NCBI RefSeq assembly: GCF_900105765.1
Contig: NZ_FNTX01000002.1
Span: 2,046,001-2,110,000, forward strand
From: Ruania alba
GTDB taxonomy: Bacteria; Actinomycetota; Actinomycetes; Actinomycetales; Beutenbergiaceae
Direction of reading: 5' to 3'
DNA: 64,000 nucleotides
Positions within the stretch are counted from its first letter, which is position 1, and each line of letters begins with the position of its first letter. The translations under genes and the position numbers were made by a program. The notes under the pieces were generated by a model, which was given only the letters and a program-made list of their open reading frames with translations, did not search any database and had not been told where the DNA came from. Below, one piece after another: positions 1 through 10,039 of the stretch.

Positions 1-4
1 CTGG

Positions 5-670
5 TCAGATCGAGCCGATGACCTCCACCTGGCGAGCCTTCCCGTCCGCCAGGGCGTACTCCAGACCCACGATCGCGCAGCGCCCTTCCTCGACCGCCGT
101 CGCGAGCGTGGCGGAGTAGGAGTGCAGCATCCGGACTGTGGCGCGCACATGCTCGGACTGAAGGTTCTCCAGGTCCGGCAGACGGACGGTCCGAGGATCA
201 TCGGTGGCCGCGCGGACGCCGTCAGGGCTCCCGGCACCGGTGACCAGGCTCGGGATCACCCGGTCCACCACGGCGCGGACGAAGTTCGACGGCAGATCAC
301 CGGTGGTCAGCGCCTGGTTGGCGGCCGCGATCGCACCACAGCTGTCGTGCCCGAGCACCACCACCAGCGGTGCACCCAGCACATCGACGCCGTACTCGAT
401 CGACCCGATCACTGTGGTGTCCACGACGTGCCCGGCGGTCCTTACCACGAACAGGTCACCCAGGCCGCGGTCGAAGATGATCTCTGCGGCCACCCGGGAG
501 TCCGAGCATCCGAACAGCACCGCGAACGGGTACTGGGCGGAGGAGAGCTCGGCCCGGCGCTGAGCGTCCTGACTGGGATGAGCCATCTCCCCGGAGATGA
601 ATCGGGTATTGCCCTCCTGAAGGGCTGCCCATGCTTCGGCGGGGGTCGCGGGACGGTCGTTCGCGGTCAT
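5..670 (-). CDS. beta-class carbonic anhydrase
   Basis: Beta-carbonic anhydrase of about 221 residues, catalysing reversible CO2 hydration in the cytoplasm. The zinc-site motifs are visible: CSDSR (Cys, Asp, Arg) in the first half and GHDSCGA (His, Cys) about 60 residues later, with RTAGHVV between them as in the family. I start at the ATG whose first bases overlap the stop of the upstream pfkB-type gene by 4 bp (ATGA), instead of a longer upstream reading frame that would run into pfkB and is arginine-rich nonsense. The overlap indicates translational coupling with the PfkB kinase and exonuclease VII genes. The stop lies 5 bp from the window edge. Confidence 0.95.
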   Translation of the reverse strand: MTANDRPATPAEAWAALQEGNTRFISGEMAHPSQDAQRRAELSSAQYPFAVLFGCSDSRVAAEIIFDRGLGDLFVVRTAGHVVDTTVIGSIEYGVDVLGAPLVVVLGHDSCGAIAAANQALTTGDLPSNFVRAVVDRVIPSLVTGAGSPDGVRAATDDPRTVRLPDLENLQSEHVRATVRMLHSYSATLATAVEEGRCAIVGLEYALADGKARQVEVIGSI

Positions 671-1593
671 CCGACTACCTCGTTCTCCAGCTCCTTGCGG
701 GTCGGGGGGTTCGCTCCCGCTCGGGAGACGACGATCGCCGCGATGCGCGCCGCGCGTTCCATCGCGGTGCGCAGGGTGTCGGCGTCGATGAGGGTGAGGG
801 CGTCCCGACGCTTCGCACCGAGCAGCCGGGCGGTCCACAGGGCATCCAGCAGCCCGCTCATATAGGAGTCGCCGGCGCCCACGGTGTCCACGACGTCCAC
901 CCGCGGTGCGGGCACCTCCACCTCCACACCGGTTGCGGTGACCCCGACCGAGCCCGTACCGCCACGGGTGAGGATCACGACGGACGGGCCGGACCGGGAC
1001 CAGCGGCGGACCGCGTCGATGTCGTCGTCATCGGGATAGAGCCAGGCGATGTCCTCGTCGGACACCTTGACGACGTCGGCCAGGCTCACCAGGTGCTCGA
1101 TGTGCCCGCGCACACTGTCGGCGGCGCCCATGATGGTGGGACGCGCGTTCGGGTCGTAGCTGATCGTGGCATGCTCGCGAGCGGCCGCCGCGATCTCCGC
1201 CACGGCGGCGCCGCCGGGCGCCAAGGTGGCGCCGATGGAGCCGGAGTGCAGGACGGCGACGGTGTCGTCGAGCGCGACCTCGGGCACCCGAGAGGTGAGG
1301 TCGAAAGTATAGGTGGCGCTGCCGTCGGCGGCGAGCGTCGCCTGAGAGGTGGAGGTGCGCTCGGCATGGTCCGAGCCCGGGACGAGGTGAACGCCACTGG
1401 CGGTGAGGTGGTCACTGACCAGCCTGCCGCGGGCGTCCTTGCCGAGCCAGGTGGCGAGCTCGGTGTGCCGCCCCAGCCGGGCCAGGCCGAGCGCCACGTT
1501 GGCGGGAGACCCACCCGGGTGCTCGGTGACGGTGCCGTCGGCCGCATGGACCACGTCCACCAGTGCCTCGCCGATCACCAACGCGTGGGTCAT
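667..1593 (-). CDS. PfkB-family carbohydrate kinase (fructokinase-like)
   Basis: Sugar kinase of the ribokinase/PfkB fold, 308 residues, the usual length. The N-terminus [15 protein letters not shown] begins the first strand, [15 protein letters not shown] is the PfkB signature 1 substrate region, and [17 protein letters not shown] near residue 245 is signature 2 with the catalytic Asp and the GAGD anion hole. Fructokinase is the best guess from the GGSPANVA motif, but the substrate cannot be fixed from sequence. Start and stop both overlap neighbouring genes by 4 bp, so it sits in a tight operon with xseA, xseB and the carbonic anhydrase. Confidence 0.92.
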   Translation of the reverse strand: MTHALVIGEALVDVVHAADGTVTEHPGGSPANVALGLARLGRHTELATWLGKDARGRLVSDHLTASGVHLVPGSDHAERTSTSQATLAADGSATYTFDLTSRVPEVALDDTVAVLHSGSIGATLAPGGAAVAEIAAAAREHATISYDPNARPTIMGAADSVRGHIEHLVSLADVVKVSDEDIAWLYPDDDDIDAVRRWSRSGPSVVILTRGGTGSVGVTATGVEVEVPAPRVDVVDTVGAGDSYMSGLLDALWTARLLGAKRRDALTLIDADTLRTAMERAARIAAIVVSRAGANPPTRKELENEVVG

Positions 1594-1883
1594 CGCTGTG
1601 TCTCCTCGTCTTCGTCCGGTGTGCCTTCGGGGCCTGAGTTCTCGAGTCGCGGTCCGTCGCCGTCGCTGCCCTCACCCTCCCGAGCGCTCTGCGCGGCCGC
1701 GAGCCGGTCACGGGCAGTGTCGAGCCATGCCTGGCAGCGGTCGGCGAGGGCCTCGCCGCGTTCCCACAGTGTCAACGACTCTTCCAGGGACGCGGCGCCG
1801 CTCTCCAGCTTGCCGACCACGTCCACGAGCTCGTCACGTGCTTGCTCGTAGCTCAGGGTGGAGACGTCGGGGGCAGCAGTCAC
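1590..1883 (-). CDS. xseB: exodeoxyribonuclease VII small subunit
   Basis: Small subunit of exonuclease VII, which degrades single-stranded DNA as an XseA-XseB complex. The 97-residue product starts at a GTG ([14 protein letters not shown]) and carries the family core [18 protein letters not shown] followed by [15 protein letters not shown], with an acidic C-terminal tail. The longer upstream frame overlaps xseA and is rejected. It lies 13 bp downstream of xseA and overlaps the kinase start by 4 bp. Confidence 0.93.
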   Translation of the reverse strand: MTAAPDVSTLSYEQARDELVDVVGKLESGAASLEESLTLWERGEALADRCQAWLDTARDRLAAAQSAREGEGSDGDGPRLENSGPEGTPDEDEETQR

Positions 1884-1896
1884 GGGGGTTATCCAA

Positions 1897-3183
1897 TCAC
1901 GTCGTGGAGTCACGGGTCGGGCCGATGTCACGGACCGAAACGGTGAGGGCGCCATCAGCGACCAGTGCGGTCAGCGAGTCGCCGACGGCGACGTCCTGCG
2001 GTGCGCGCACGACGGCGCCGTCGTCGGACCGCAGCACGGCGTACCCACGGCGCAGGGTGGCCTCAGGGGAGAGGGTGCGCAACGCCGTCCGGAGATGGCC
2101 CACCTCGCTGCGGCCACGCTCCAGGCGTGCGCTGAACGCAGCCCGGGCTTCGATCCGGAGCCGCTCGAGGGTCTCGCGACGGGCCGTGACCAGTACCTCG
2201 GGCCGGGCCAGTACCGGTCGCGAACGCAGGGCGGTCAGTCGTTCGGACTCCAGGGCCACCCGGCGGTGGATGGCGCGTGCCATCCGCTCGCGGGCCTGAT
2301 CGATGCGGGTGAGCTCGGCAGCGACGTCCGGCACGATGTGCTTGGCGGCGTCGGTGGGCGTGGAGGCCCGATAGTCGGCCACCAGGTCCAGCAGTGGGCA
2401 GTCTGTCTCGTGCCCGATCGCGGCGACCAAGGGCGTGCCGCAGGCAGCGGCGGCGCGCACGAGCGTCTCGTTGGAGAACGGCAGCAGATCCTCGACCGAA
2501 CCACCACCGCGGGCCACCACGATCACGTCCACATCCGGGTCGGCGTCCAGCTCGGCGATCGCCGCGGAGACCTCACGCACGCTGTTCGGGCCCTGAACGG
2601 CGACCTCCCGCAGCTCGAACTGAACCTGCGGCCACCGAGCGCGTGCATTGACCAGAACGTCGTGCTGGGCCTTGGCCTCGCGACCGCTGATCAGCCCGAC
2701 CCGGGCAGGAAGGAACGGTAGCGGCCGCTTGCGATCGACATCGAAGAGACCCTCGGCGGCGAGCACCCGCTTCAACTGTTCGATCCTGGCGAGCAGTTCG
2801 CCCAGGCCGATCGCGCGGATGTCCGTGGCACGCAGGCTCAACGTGCCCCGCTTGGTCCAGAAGGACGGCTTGGCATGCACCACCACGTGCGCCCCCTCTT
2901 CCACGGGAGTGCTCATGCTCTGGAGGATGCGCTTGAGCATCGTCACGTTCAGGGACATGTCCACATCGGTGTCGCGCAGGGTGAGGTAGGCGGTCGCCGA
3001 GGCATTGTGCCGGTTGACCTGGACGAGCTGCCCCTCCACCCAGACAGGTGCCATCTTGTTGACGTAGTCGGCGATCTTCGACGAGAGCAGCCGCACGGGC
3101 CACGGCCGCTCGGCCGTGGTCTCCAGGGCCCGGGCGGGCAGGTCGCTGGGCGCCGGGACACCGGATGGATCGGACGTGCTCAT
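1897..3183 (-). CDS. xseA: exodeoxyribonuclease VII large subunit
   Basis: Catalytic subunit of exonuclease VII, 428 residues from the chosen ATG ([12 protein letters not shown]). The N-terminal OB-fold appears as [19 protein letters not shown] and [13 protein letters not shown]. The catalytic domain shows [36 protein letters not shown] and [20 protein letters not shown], all strong XseA hallmarks, and a coiled-coil region follows. An upstream in-frame start would add a stretch with no family similarity. First gene of the xseA-xseB-pfkB-carbonic anhydrase operon, divergent from the DUF418 gene with a 140 bp gap that should hold both promoters. Confidence 0.95.
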   Translation of the reverse strand: MSTSDPSGVPAPSDLPARALETTAERPWPVRLLSSKIADYVNKMAPVWVEGQLVQVNRHNASATAYLTLRDTDVDMSLNVTMLKRILQSMSTPVEEGAHVVVHAKPSFWTKRGTLSLRATDIRAIGLGELLARIEQLKRVLAAEGLFDVDRKRPLPFLPARVGLISGREAKAQHDVLVNARARWPQVQFELREVAVQGPNSVREVSAAIAELDADPDVDVIVVARGGGSVEDLLPFSNETLVRAAAACGTPLVAAIGHETDCPLLDLVADYRASTPTDAAKHIVPDVAAELTRIDQARERMARAIHRRVALESERLTALRSRPVLARPEVLVTARRETLERLRIEARAAFSARLERGRSEVGHLRTALRTLSPEATLRRGYAVLRSDDGAVVRAPQDVAVGDSLTALVADGALTVSVRDIGPTRDSTT

Positions 3184-3323
3184 GCTCCTAGGGTGCCGTA
3201 TCGCACCGACGGTCGGTGCTGTGACGCGGACACCGGGCGTCTCCTCCTCGCTGGGGAGCCGGCGGCAGCACAATCACCCGGACGGCGGATGTGCCGGTGC
3301 CCCTGCCTCGCCAGGCTGGACCC

Positions 3324-4541
3324 ATGACACTCCCAACCCCACAGGCGCGCCGTGGACCGGTCAGTTCGTCCGAGCGTGCCCTCGCACCGGACCTCGCGCG
3401 CGGGTTCATGCTGCTGCTGATCGCCCTGGCGAACACCCCGTGGTTCCTGTACGGGCAGGACACGAACGGGGTGTCGGCACACCCCACGGACGGGTCAGTG
3501 CTCGACCGCGTGGTGCAGTTCCTCCTGATCGCCGCGGTCGACGCACGCATCTACCCGTTGTTCGCGTTCCTGTTCGGGTACGGCATCGTGCAGCTGTACC
3601 GCCGCCAGATCGAGGCCGGGGTGACCGATCGGGCCGCGCGGGCCATCCTGCGCCGACGGCACTGGTGGATGATCGTGTTCGGCGTCGTCCACGCCGCGCT
3701 ACTGTGGTTCGGCGACATCGTCGGTGCTTACGGGCTGGTGGGTCTGGTCCTGGTGTGGATCTTCTTCCGCCGGATGGACCGCACCTTGATCGTGTGGTCG
3801 GCGGTGCTGACCGGGCTGCTGACCCTCGTCACCGTGCTGGGTCTGGTCTCGCTGCCGTTCATGCCTGCCGACATGACGATCGACCAGGGCGGCTTCGGCG
3901 ACACTGCTGCGATCAATGCTGAGGAGAACTACGGGGCCTCGGTGCTGGCGCGCCTGGCGATGTGGCCGTTGATCGCCCTCGGCCAGGGCATTCTCGGACT
4001 GGTCGTGCCGGTGATGATCCTGCTCGCGTTCTGGGCGAGCAGGCGCCAGATCCTGGAGAACCCCGGTCAGCACCTCCGCCTGCTGCGCCGCACGGCAGTG
4101 ATCGGGGTGAGCGTGGGACTGCTCGGTGGCCTGCCCAACGCGCTCACCCATGTGGGGGTGATCGGCATCGGCGAGCACCAGGCGTGGATCTTCACCCTGA
4201 CCCAGTCGCTCACCGGCCTGTTCGGGGGTCTCGGCTATGTCGCCCTGTTCACCCTGATCGCCGCCCGTGTGCAGTCCTCGCCGGTGGCCCGCAGCGTGCC
4301 CGTGGTGGCGATCCAGGCGGTCGGCAAGCGGTCCCTGTCCAGCTATCTGGGGCAATCGGTGCTGTTCGCACCGCTGCTCAGTGCGTGGGGCATCGGGCTC
4401 GGCGCGAATCTGAACAGCGCCGGGGTGGCGGCGATCGCATGCCTCGGCTGGGTGGTGCTCGCGGTCCTGGCTTACGTGCTCGAACGGCGCGGCACTCGAG
4501 GCCCGGCCGAGGCAGTGTTACGCAGGCTCGCCTACCGCTGA
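3324..4541 (+). CDS. DUF418-family integral membrane protein
   Basis: Polytopic membrane protein of about 405 residues. Family marks are ARGFMLLLIALANTPWF near the N-terminus, YPLFAFLFGYGIVQLYRRQ, the pair of positively charged residues RRRHWWMIVFGVVHA, and the C-terminal domain with GKRSLSSYLGQSVLF, which is the DUF418 core. Roughly nine hydrophobic segments are visible. I choose MTLPTPQARRG over an ATG 33 bp upstream because the family begins shortly before ALAPDLARGF. Function is unknown; relatives are proposed to be acyltransferase-like or transport proteins. It is monocistronic as far as can be seen and is followed by ispH. Confidence 0.88.
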   Translation: MTLPTPQARRGPVSSSERALAPDLARGFMLLLIALANTPWFLYGQDTNGVSAHPTDGSVLDRVVQFLLIAAVDARIYPLFAFLFGYGIVQLYRRQIEAGVTDRAARAILRRRHWWMIVFGVVHAALLWFGDIVGAYGLVGLVLVWIFFRRMDRTLIVWSAVLTGLLTLVTVLGLVSLPFMPADMTIDQGGFGDTAAINAEENYGASVLARLAMWPLIALGQGILGLVVPVMILLAFWASRRQILENPGQHLRLLRRTAVIGVSVGLLGGLPNALTHVGVIGIGEHQAWIFTLTQSLTGLFGGLGYVALFTLIAARVQSSPVARSVPVVAIQAVGKRSLSSYLGQSVLFAPLLSAWGIGLGANLNSAGVAAIACLGWVVLAVLAYVLERRGTRGPAEAVLRRLAYR

Positions 4542-4658
4542 CGTCTCGCCGCTGACGACCGACGCGACGTTCTGGTGCCCCCGCGGCATCGTGCGCAGGG
4601 TGGCTGATCCCACAGTTGCCACCGGCTCCAGCCTGGACCCGGCACGTAGACTGCAAGA

Positions 4659-5675
4659 GTGACCACCTCCACCAAGCGCATCCTGCTCGCCGCCCCTCGT
4701 GGCTACTGCGCGGGGGTCGATCGGGCTGTCGAAGCCGTCGAGCAGGCCCTCGACCACTATGGGGCGCCGATCTACGTGCGCAAGGAGATCGTGCACAACA
4801 AGTTCGTGGTGGAGACGCTCTCCAAGCGCGGAGCGATCTTCGTGCACGAGACCGACGAGGTGCCCGAGGGCGCCCGGGTGATCTTCTCCGCGCACGGCGT
4901 CTCGCCCGCAGTGCACGCCCAGGCAGCCGAGCGGAACCTGGACACCATCGACGCCACCTGCCCGCTGGTGACGAAGGTGCATAAGGAAGCGGTCCGGTTC
5001 GCCAAGGACGAGTACGACATCCTGCTCATCGGGCATGACGGGCACGAAGAGGTCGAGGGCACAGCCGGGGAGGCCCCCGAGCACATCCAGCTCGTGGACG
5101 GCCCGGCCGCCGTCGACAGCGTGACCGTCCGGGACCCGGAGAAGGTGGTCTGGCTCTCCCAGACCACCCTCTCGGTGGACGAGACCATGGAGACGGTACG
5201 CCGACTCCGGGAGAAGTTCCCTGCCCTGCAGGACCCACCCAGCGACGACATCTGCTATGCCACCCAGAACCGGCAGGTCGCGGTGAAGAAGATCGCCCCC
5301 GACGCCGACGTGATGATCGTCGTGGGGTCAGCGAACTCGTCGAACTCGGTGCGTCTGGTGGAGGTGGCGCTGGAAGCCGGCGCCCGATCCGCCTACCGTG
5401 TGGACACCGCCGATGGACTGGACCCGTCCTGGTTCGAAGGGGCCACCAGCGTGGGTCTGAGCTCGGGCGCCTCAGTGCCGGAGATCCTCGTGCGTGACGT
5501 GATCACCCAGCTCGGTGAGTGGGGCTTCGGCGAGGTGGACGAGGTGCGCACCGCGACCGAGGATCTGATGTTCTCCTTGCCGCGCGAACTGCGGGCCGAC
5601 CTGAAGAAGGCCGGCCAGCCCGTACCCCGTCCGGCGCGGGGCTCGCGTCGCTCGTTGGACGTCTCCGCTACCTGA
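4659..5675 (+). CDS. ispH: 4-hydroxy-3-methylbut-2-enyl diphosphate reductase
   Basis: IspH (LytB), the last enzyme of the MEP isoprenoid pathway, reducing HMBPP to IPP and DMAPP with a [4Fe-4S] cluster. The GTG-initiated protein is 338 residues. It shows the first cluster cysteine in [14 protein letters not shown], the KEIVHN and [15 protein letters not shown] segments, the second cysteine in [14 protein letters not shown], and the third in [26 protein letters not shown] is the substrate-binding region. The C-terminus is slightly extended and basic. No redox partner is encoded next to it. Confidence 0.96.
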   Translation: MTTSTKRILLAAPRGYCAGVDRAVEAVEQALDHYGAPIYVRKEIVHNKFVVETLSKRGAIFVHETDEVPEGARVIFSAHGVSPAVHAQAAERNLDTIDATCPLVTKVHKEAVRFAKDEYDILLIGHDGHEEVEGTAGEAPEHIQLVDGPAAVDSVTVRDPEKVVWLSQTTLSVDETMETVRRLREKFPALQDPPSDDICYATQNRQVAVKKIAPDADVMIVVGSANSSNSVRLVEVALEAGARSAYRVDTADGLDPSWFEGATSVGLSSGASVPEILVRDVITQLGEWGFGEVDEVRTATEDLMFSLPRELRADLKKAGQPVPRPARGSRRSLDVSAT

Positions 5676-5705
5676 CGGCGTCCCTCGCCTGGGACAGGTA
5701 TGTCA

Positions 5706-5756
5706 CCAGGCCTTGTGGTGCGTCACCTGGCCTGGAAGTTCCCGTGCCTGGGTGAC
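5706..5756. terminator. possible bidirectional terminator between ispH and rmuC
   Basis: The 131 bp between the convergent ispH and rmuC stops contains CCAGGCC at 5706-5712 and GGCCTGG at 5729-5735, a 7 bp stem with a 16 nt loop. An alternative, longer pairing joins 5702-5711 with 5746-5756 with one bulge. No T-run follows, so this is only a plausible terminator. Confidence 0.35.
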
Positions 5757-5806
5757 CTGTGCGGCGTCGTGTTCTCTTGTGGCCGCGACGCCCTGCGCCC
5801 GCTGCG

Positions 5807-7438
5807 TCAGGCCCGCTTGGAGCGCGCGCCACGCGCTGCATCGGTCGAGCCGCCCTGGGCGCGTGTGGCTTTGTCGGCGTCGCGAGACGCGTCCTTGACG
5901 AGTGAGGCGATCTCCGGGTCGGACTCCAGGGTCAGCCCGTCGAGCGGGAGGGGTGTGGTGGGTTCGCGCACCGGCAGCTGGGCGGGGCCACTGTCTTCGC
6001 GCGCCTCAGGCGACTCGTACGCGTCCGGCTTCTGCGCCGGTGTGGCGAGCACCTCCAGCGGCGGGTGGCTGGTGAGCTCGGGCTCCAGACCCTGCAGGGC
6101 ACTGAACCGCCGTGCCTGGGTGATCACCTGGGAGTCCAGCGACCGGTTGAAGGCGTTGTAGGCCTCCACGGTGGAGTTCAGGCGCTTGCCGAGCGTGGTG
6201 AGGTGCTTGCCCAGGGTGCCGAGACGCTTGTGCAGCTCGCGACCGACCTGGAACACCTGCTCCGCCTCGGCAGCGAGCCGCTCCTGACGCCAGGTGTAGG
6301 CCACCGTGCGCAGCAGCGCCACCAGGGTGGCCGGAGTGGCGAGCACGACGTTGCGCTCGAACGCCCGCTCCATCAGACCCGGATCCTGCTCCAGGGCGGC
6401 CTGCAGGAAGGACTCGGCGGGCAGGAACATCACCACGAACTCGGGGGTGTGCTCGAAGTGCTCCCAGTACGCCTTCGCGCCGAGTGAGTCCACGTGGTCG
6501 CGCACGTGCCGGGCGTGCGCCTTGAGGCGTTCGGTGCGCACCGAGTCCTCCCGCGCTTCCATCGCCTCGAGGTAGCCGTTGAACGCGACCTTGGCATCGA
6601 CCACCACCCGCTTCTCGCCGGGAAGGGTGACGATCAGATCGGGGCGCAGGACACCGTCGTCGGTGGTGACGGACTCCTGCTCCACGAAGTCGACGTGTTC
6701 GATCATCCCGGCCACCTCGACCACCCGGCGCAGCTGGAGCTCACCCCAGCGTCCACGTACCTGCGGCGCCCGCAGTGCCGTGACGAGCTGGCTGGTCTCC
6801 TGGCGCAGGTACTCCGAGTCCGATCGCATCTGCGTCACCTGCTCGGCCAGGGTGGCGTGAGCCTCGGTGCGCGACTTCTCGGCCGCGTCCATCCCGGACT
6901 TGACCTCAGTGAGGGTGCGGGTGAGGGGTTCCACCAGCGTGCGCACCGCCTGCTCACGCTTGGCGAGCTCCGCCGTCGAGGCCTCCTGGGCGCGGGTGAA
7001 ACGTTCCTCGGCCTGCTTGAAGAATGCCTCCTGGGTCTGTGCGAGGACCTTGGCCGAGAGGGACTCGAACTCGTCCGACATCCGCTTGGCGTCCGTGCGC
7101 AACTCATCCAGACGCTCGGCGGCGCGGGTACGTTCCGCGTCGATCTCCGCGCGCAGCGCCTGTCGTTCCCGCTCGAAGGCGGCCCGCTCCACGTCGGAAC
7201 GCTCATCGGCTGCCCGCTCGGCCGCCGTCAGGGCTCGCGTGTGAGACTCGCGCTCGACGGCGAGCCGTTCGGTGAGCACCGGGACGTGCCCAGCCTGAGT
7301 CTCGGCGGACTCGAGGCGCTGGGTGAGCCGCGCGATCTCGTCGGCTCCCGGGGCGGCTCGACGGGCGAGCAGGACGCCGGCGACCGCCCCGAGGGCGAGG
7401 CCCACGAGCATGGCCAGAATCACGAGCAGGATGTCCAT
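5807..7438 (-). CDS. rmuC: RmuC-type DNA recombination protein
   Basis: RmuC-family protein of about 543 residues that restrains recombination at inverted repeats in E. coli; an endonuclease-like fold is predicted for the family. The chosen start gives MDILLVILAMLVGLALG, a single N-terminal membrane helix, followed by a long charged coiled coil (about residues 40-200). The conserved domain then runs through LRAPQVRGRWGELQLRRVVE, DLIVTLPGEKRVVVDAKV and PEFVVMFLPAESFLQAAL. The C-terminal tail is low-complexity and charged. It reads towards ispH and is divergent from the ABC transporter genes at 7587. Confidence 0.92.
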   Translation of the reverse strand: MDILLVILAMLVGLALGAVAGVLLARRAAPGADEIARLTQRLESAETQAGHVPVLTERLAVERESHTRALTAAERAADERSDVERAAFERERQALRAEIDAERTRAAERLDELRTDAKRMSDEFESLSAKVLAQTQEAFFKQAEERFTRAQEASTAELAKREQAVRTLVEPLTRTLTEVKSGMDAAEKSRTEAHATLAEQVTQMRSDSEYLRQETSQLVTALRAPQVRGRWGELQLRRVVEVAGMIEHVDFVEQESVTTDDGVLRPDLIVTLPGEKRVVVDAKVAFNGYLEAMEAREDSVRTERLKAHARHVRDHVDSLGAKAYWEHFEHTPEFVVMFLPAESFLQAALEQDPGLMERAFERNVVLATPATLVALLRTVAYTWRQERLAAEAEQVFQVGRELHKRLGTLGKHLTTLGKRLNSTVEAYNAFNRSLDSQVITQARRFSALQGLEPELTSHPPLEVLATPAQKPDAYESPEAREDSGPAQLPVREPTTPLPLDGLTLESDPEIASLVKDASRDADKATRAQGGSTDAARGARSKRA

Positions 7439-7586
7439 GTCCCACACGGTGCCACGTGCCACCGACATTGCCCGTCCGGGCACGCCGCGCAGGCCCGCCG
7501 GGCTCCACTTCCAGGATGAGTCGGAGCGGGGAAATCACTCGCTCGGCGGATCCGGTTCCGGCCGCACGGCCCGTACCTTGGTGTTC

Positions 7587-8465
7587 ATGTCCGACCCGTT
7601 CGCACCACCCCCTGCCGGGGCACCGCCCCACACCGGCCACGACGCCCCGCAGCGCGCCGACACGCCCACGGCGTCGCCGTCGCCGGCCGCCCCTGACCCG
7701 TCGGCCGCATTGTCGATCCGCGGGCTGTGGAAGCGGTTCGGGCAGAAGACCGCCGTCGCCGGCATCGACCTGGACGTCCCGCGTGGGTCGTTCTTCGGCT
7801 TCGTGGGCCCGAACGGGGCCGGCAAGACCACCACACTGTCCATGGCCACCGGACTGCTGCGACCCGACGCCGGGGCTGTCATGGTCAACGGCGCCGACTT
7901 CTGGGCCGACCCGGACGCGGGTAAGGCCCAACTCGGTGTACTGCCAGACGGGGTGCGGCTGTTCGACCGGCTCACCGGTCTGCAACTGCTCACCTATGCC
8001 GGACTGCTCCGCGGGATGGAGCGCGACATGGTCGCCGAGCGCTCCGAGGACCTGCTGCGTGCACTCGACCTCACGGCCGACAAGAACACCTTCGTGGTGG
8101 ACTACTCCGCCGGCATGACCAAGAAGATCGCCCTGGGCTGCGCATTGATCCACGCACCGCGCATCCTCGTGCTGGATGAGCCGTTCGAGGCTGTGGACCC
8201 GGTCTCGGCGGCGAACATCAGGGACATGCTCAGCGACTACGTCCGCTCCGGCGGCACCGTGATCGTGTCCTCACACGTGATGGACCTGGTGCAGCGGATG
8301 TGTGACCACGTGGCCGTGATCGCAGACGGTCACATCCGAGCGGCGGGCACCATCGACGACGTCCGCGCCGGAGGGTCCTTGGAAGACCGGTTCGTCGAGC
8401 TCGTCGGCGGCCGGCAGCAGACGGAGGGACTGGCGTGGTTGCGCACTTCGTCCGACTCCGCCTGA
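7587..8465 (+). CDS. ABC transporter ATP-binding protein
   Basis: Exporter-type ATPase of about 292 residues. After a proline- and alanine-rich leader of about 35 residues it carries Walker A (GPNGAGKTT), a signature motif in the variant form YSAGMTKKIALGCAL, Walker B (RILVLDEPFEAVDP) and the H-loop (VIVSSHVMDL). The family is that of ABC-2 type exporters. The Met start at 7587 follows from the leader; the upstream extension is antisense to rmuC. The end overlaps the GTG start of the membrane partner by 31 bp, so the two form one unit. Substrate unknown. Confidence 0.93.
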   Translation: MSDPFAPPPAGAPPHTGHDAPQRADTPTASPSPAAPDPSAALSIRGLWKRFGQKTAVAGIDLDVPRGSFFGFVGPNGAGKTTTLSMATGLLRPDAGAVMVNGADFWADPDAGKAQLGVLPDGVRLFDRLTGLQLLTYAGLLRGMERDMVAERSEDLLRALDLTADKNTFVVDYSAGMTKKIALGCALIHAPRILVLDEPFEAVDPVSAANIRDMLSDYVRSGGTVIVSSHVMDLVQRMCDHVAVIADGHIRAAGTIDDVRAGGSLEDRFVELVGGRQQTEGLAWLRTSSDSA

Positions 8466-10018
8466 CCCTGCTGGCGAACACCTTCCGCAGGAGCGTGTGG
8501 CAGACCATCGGCTACATCCTGGCGATGCTGTACGCCCTCGGTGTGATCGGTACGGCGATCGTCGGTGCCGTCGCGGGAGGTGGCACCGATCCTCTGCTCA
8601 CCGGCCAGGTGATCGTGCTTGTGGGTGCGCTCGCGATCCTCGGCTGGTGGATCATCCCGATCTTCGCGTTCGGGGTGGATGCCACGTTGGATCCGCAGCG
8701 ATTCGTGAGCTTCGGGATCCCTCGGCGCCGGCTTCTGACCGGGCTCGCCGCGGCAGGCTTCACCTCGATTCCCGGCGCTGCCACGGTGCTGGCCGCCGTC
8801 GGGCTCGCCCTGGCCTGGTGGCGCACCCCGGCGATCGTGCCGGTCGCCGTCATCGGTGGCCTGCTGGCGGTGGCCTGCTGTGTGATCGGCTCGCGCGCCC
8901 TGACGACCGTGCTCGCCCCGTTGTTGGAGTCGCGCCGGTACCGCGAGGTCCTGGCCATCGTCGCGCTCGTGCCGATCGTCATGATCGGGCCTGCGATCAG
9001 CACGATCCCCGCCTACTTCGACGACGGCTCCGTCTCCGCGGAGCAGGCGCGCGTGCTGATCAGCGACGTCGCTCAGATCGCTGCATGGACGCCGTTCGGT
9101 GCCCCGTGGGGTATCGCGGCTGCCATCCACGACGGCGCATGGGGCCTGGCCGGTGCACGGCTCGCCATCGTCTTGCTCACCCTGACGGTGCTCTGGGTGG
9201 TGTGGGATCGAGCGCTGGCACGGTCCTTGGTCACCCCGCCCACGGCGGGCTCCGGCGGGCGTGGCAAGGGCTTGGGCTGGTTCGATCGGCTCCCGGCTAC
9301 TCCGACCGGTGCGGTGGCGGCGCGTGCGTTGACCTACTGGATCCGCGATCCGCGCTACTCCTCGTCACTGGCCGTGATTCCGCTGCTGCCCATCATTCTG
9401 GTGGTGGCCGGCGGTGGCGCATTCTCCGAACTCCTGCTCATCGTGGGGCCATTGGTCGGCTGGATCCTGGGTTTCACGATCTCCAGCGACATCTCGTTCG
9501 ACCACACCGCGTTCGCGCTGCACGTCTCCACGGGAACGTCGGGCCGTGCCGACCGGGCCGGGCGAGCGATGGCGATCGGCATCCCCGGTGCGGTTCTGGT
9601 AGTGATCTTCGCCGTGGTGTCGATCATCGTGACCGACCGCTGGGACCTGGCGCCCCTGGTACTGGGTGTCTCGTTCGGGATGCTCGGTGTGGGGCTGGGC
9701 GTGTCCAGCGTGGTCTCGGCGCGGATGATCTACCCCGTGGTGAAGCCTGGGGAGAGCCCGTTGAAGCAGCCGCAGGGCGCGGCGATGGCCACCATGGTGG
9801 CGCAGGGCCTCGGCCTGCTCGTCGTCATGGCTCTGTCCCTCCCGTTCCTGGTGACGGCGGTCCTCACCCTCGCGGTGTCCCTCACCTTCGGGTGGGTCAC
9901 CTTGGCGCTCGGTGTGGTGATCGGCGCCGTGGTGTGCGTCGCCGGGATCCGGATCGGTGGACGCTGGTACGACCGGCGCACCCCGGAGATCCTGCAGCAG
10001 GTCCTCGCCCAGGCGTAG
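8435..10018 (+). CDS. ABC transporter membrane protein
   Basis: Polytopic permease of 527 residues paired with the ATPase just upstream. It starts at a GTG inside the end of that gene (VVAHFVRLRLTLLANTFRRS), giving a 31 bp overlap. At least ten hydrophobic segments are visible, in two blocks separated by a soluble stretch around residues 175-290. It resembles the large transmembrane subunits of ABC-2 type exporters found next to ATPases in actinobacteria. No transported substrate can be named. Confidence 0.85.
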   Translation: MVAHFVRLRLTLLANTFRRSVWQTIGYILAMLYALGVIGTAIVGAVAGGGTDPLLTGQVIVLVGALAILGWWIIPIFAFGVDATLDPQRFVSFGIPRRRLLTGLAAAGFTSIPGAATVLAAVGLALAWWRTPAIVPVAVIGGLLAVACCVIGSRALTTVLAPLLESRRYREVLAIVALVPIVMIGPAISTIPAYFDDGSVSAEQARVLISDVAQIAAWTPFGAPWGIAAAIHDGAWGLAGARLAIVLLTLTVLWVVWDRALARSLVTPPTAGSGGRGKGLGWFDRLPATPTGAVAARALTYWIRDPRYSSSLAVIPLLPIILVVAGGGAFSELLLIVGPLVGWILGFTISSDISFDHTAFALHVSTGTSGRADRAGRAMAIGIPGAVLVVIFAVVSIIVTDRWDLAPLVLGVSFGMLGVGLGVSSVVSARMIYPVVKPGESPLKQPQGAAMATMVAQGLGLLVVMALSLPFLVTAVLTLAVSLTFGWVTLALGVVIGAVVCVAGIRIGGRWYDRRTPEILQQVLAQA

Positions 10019-10039
10019 GCGCCCGTAGACTCGTCTCCC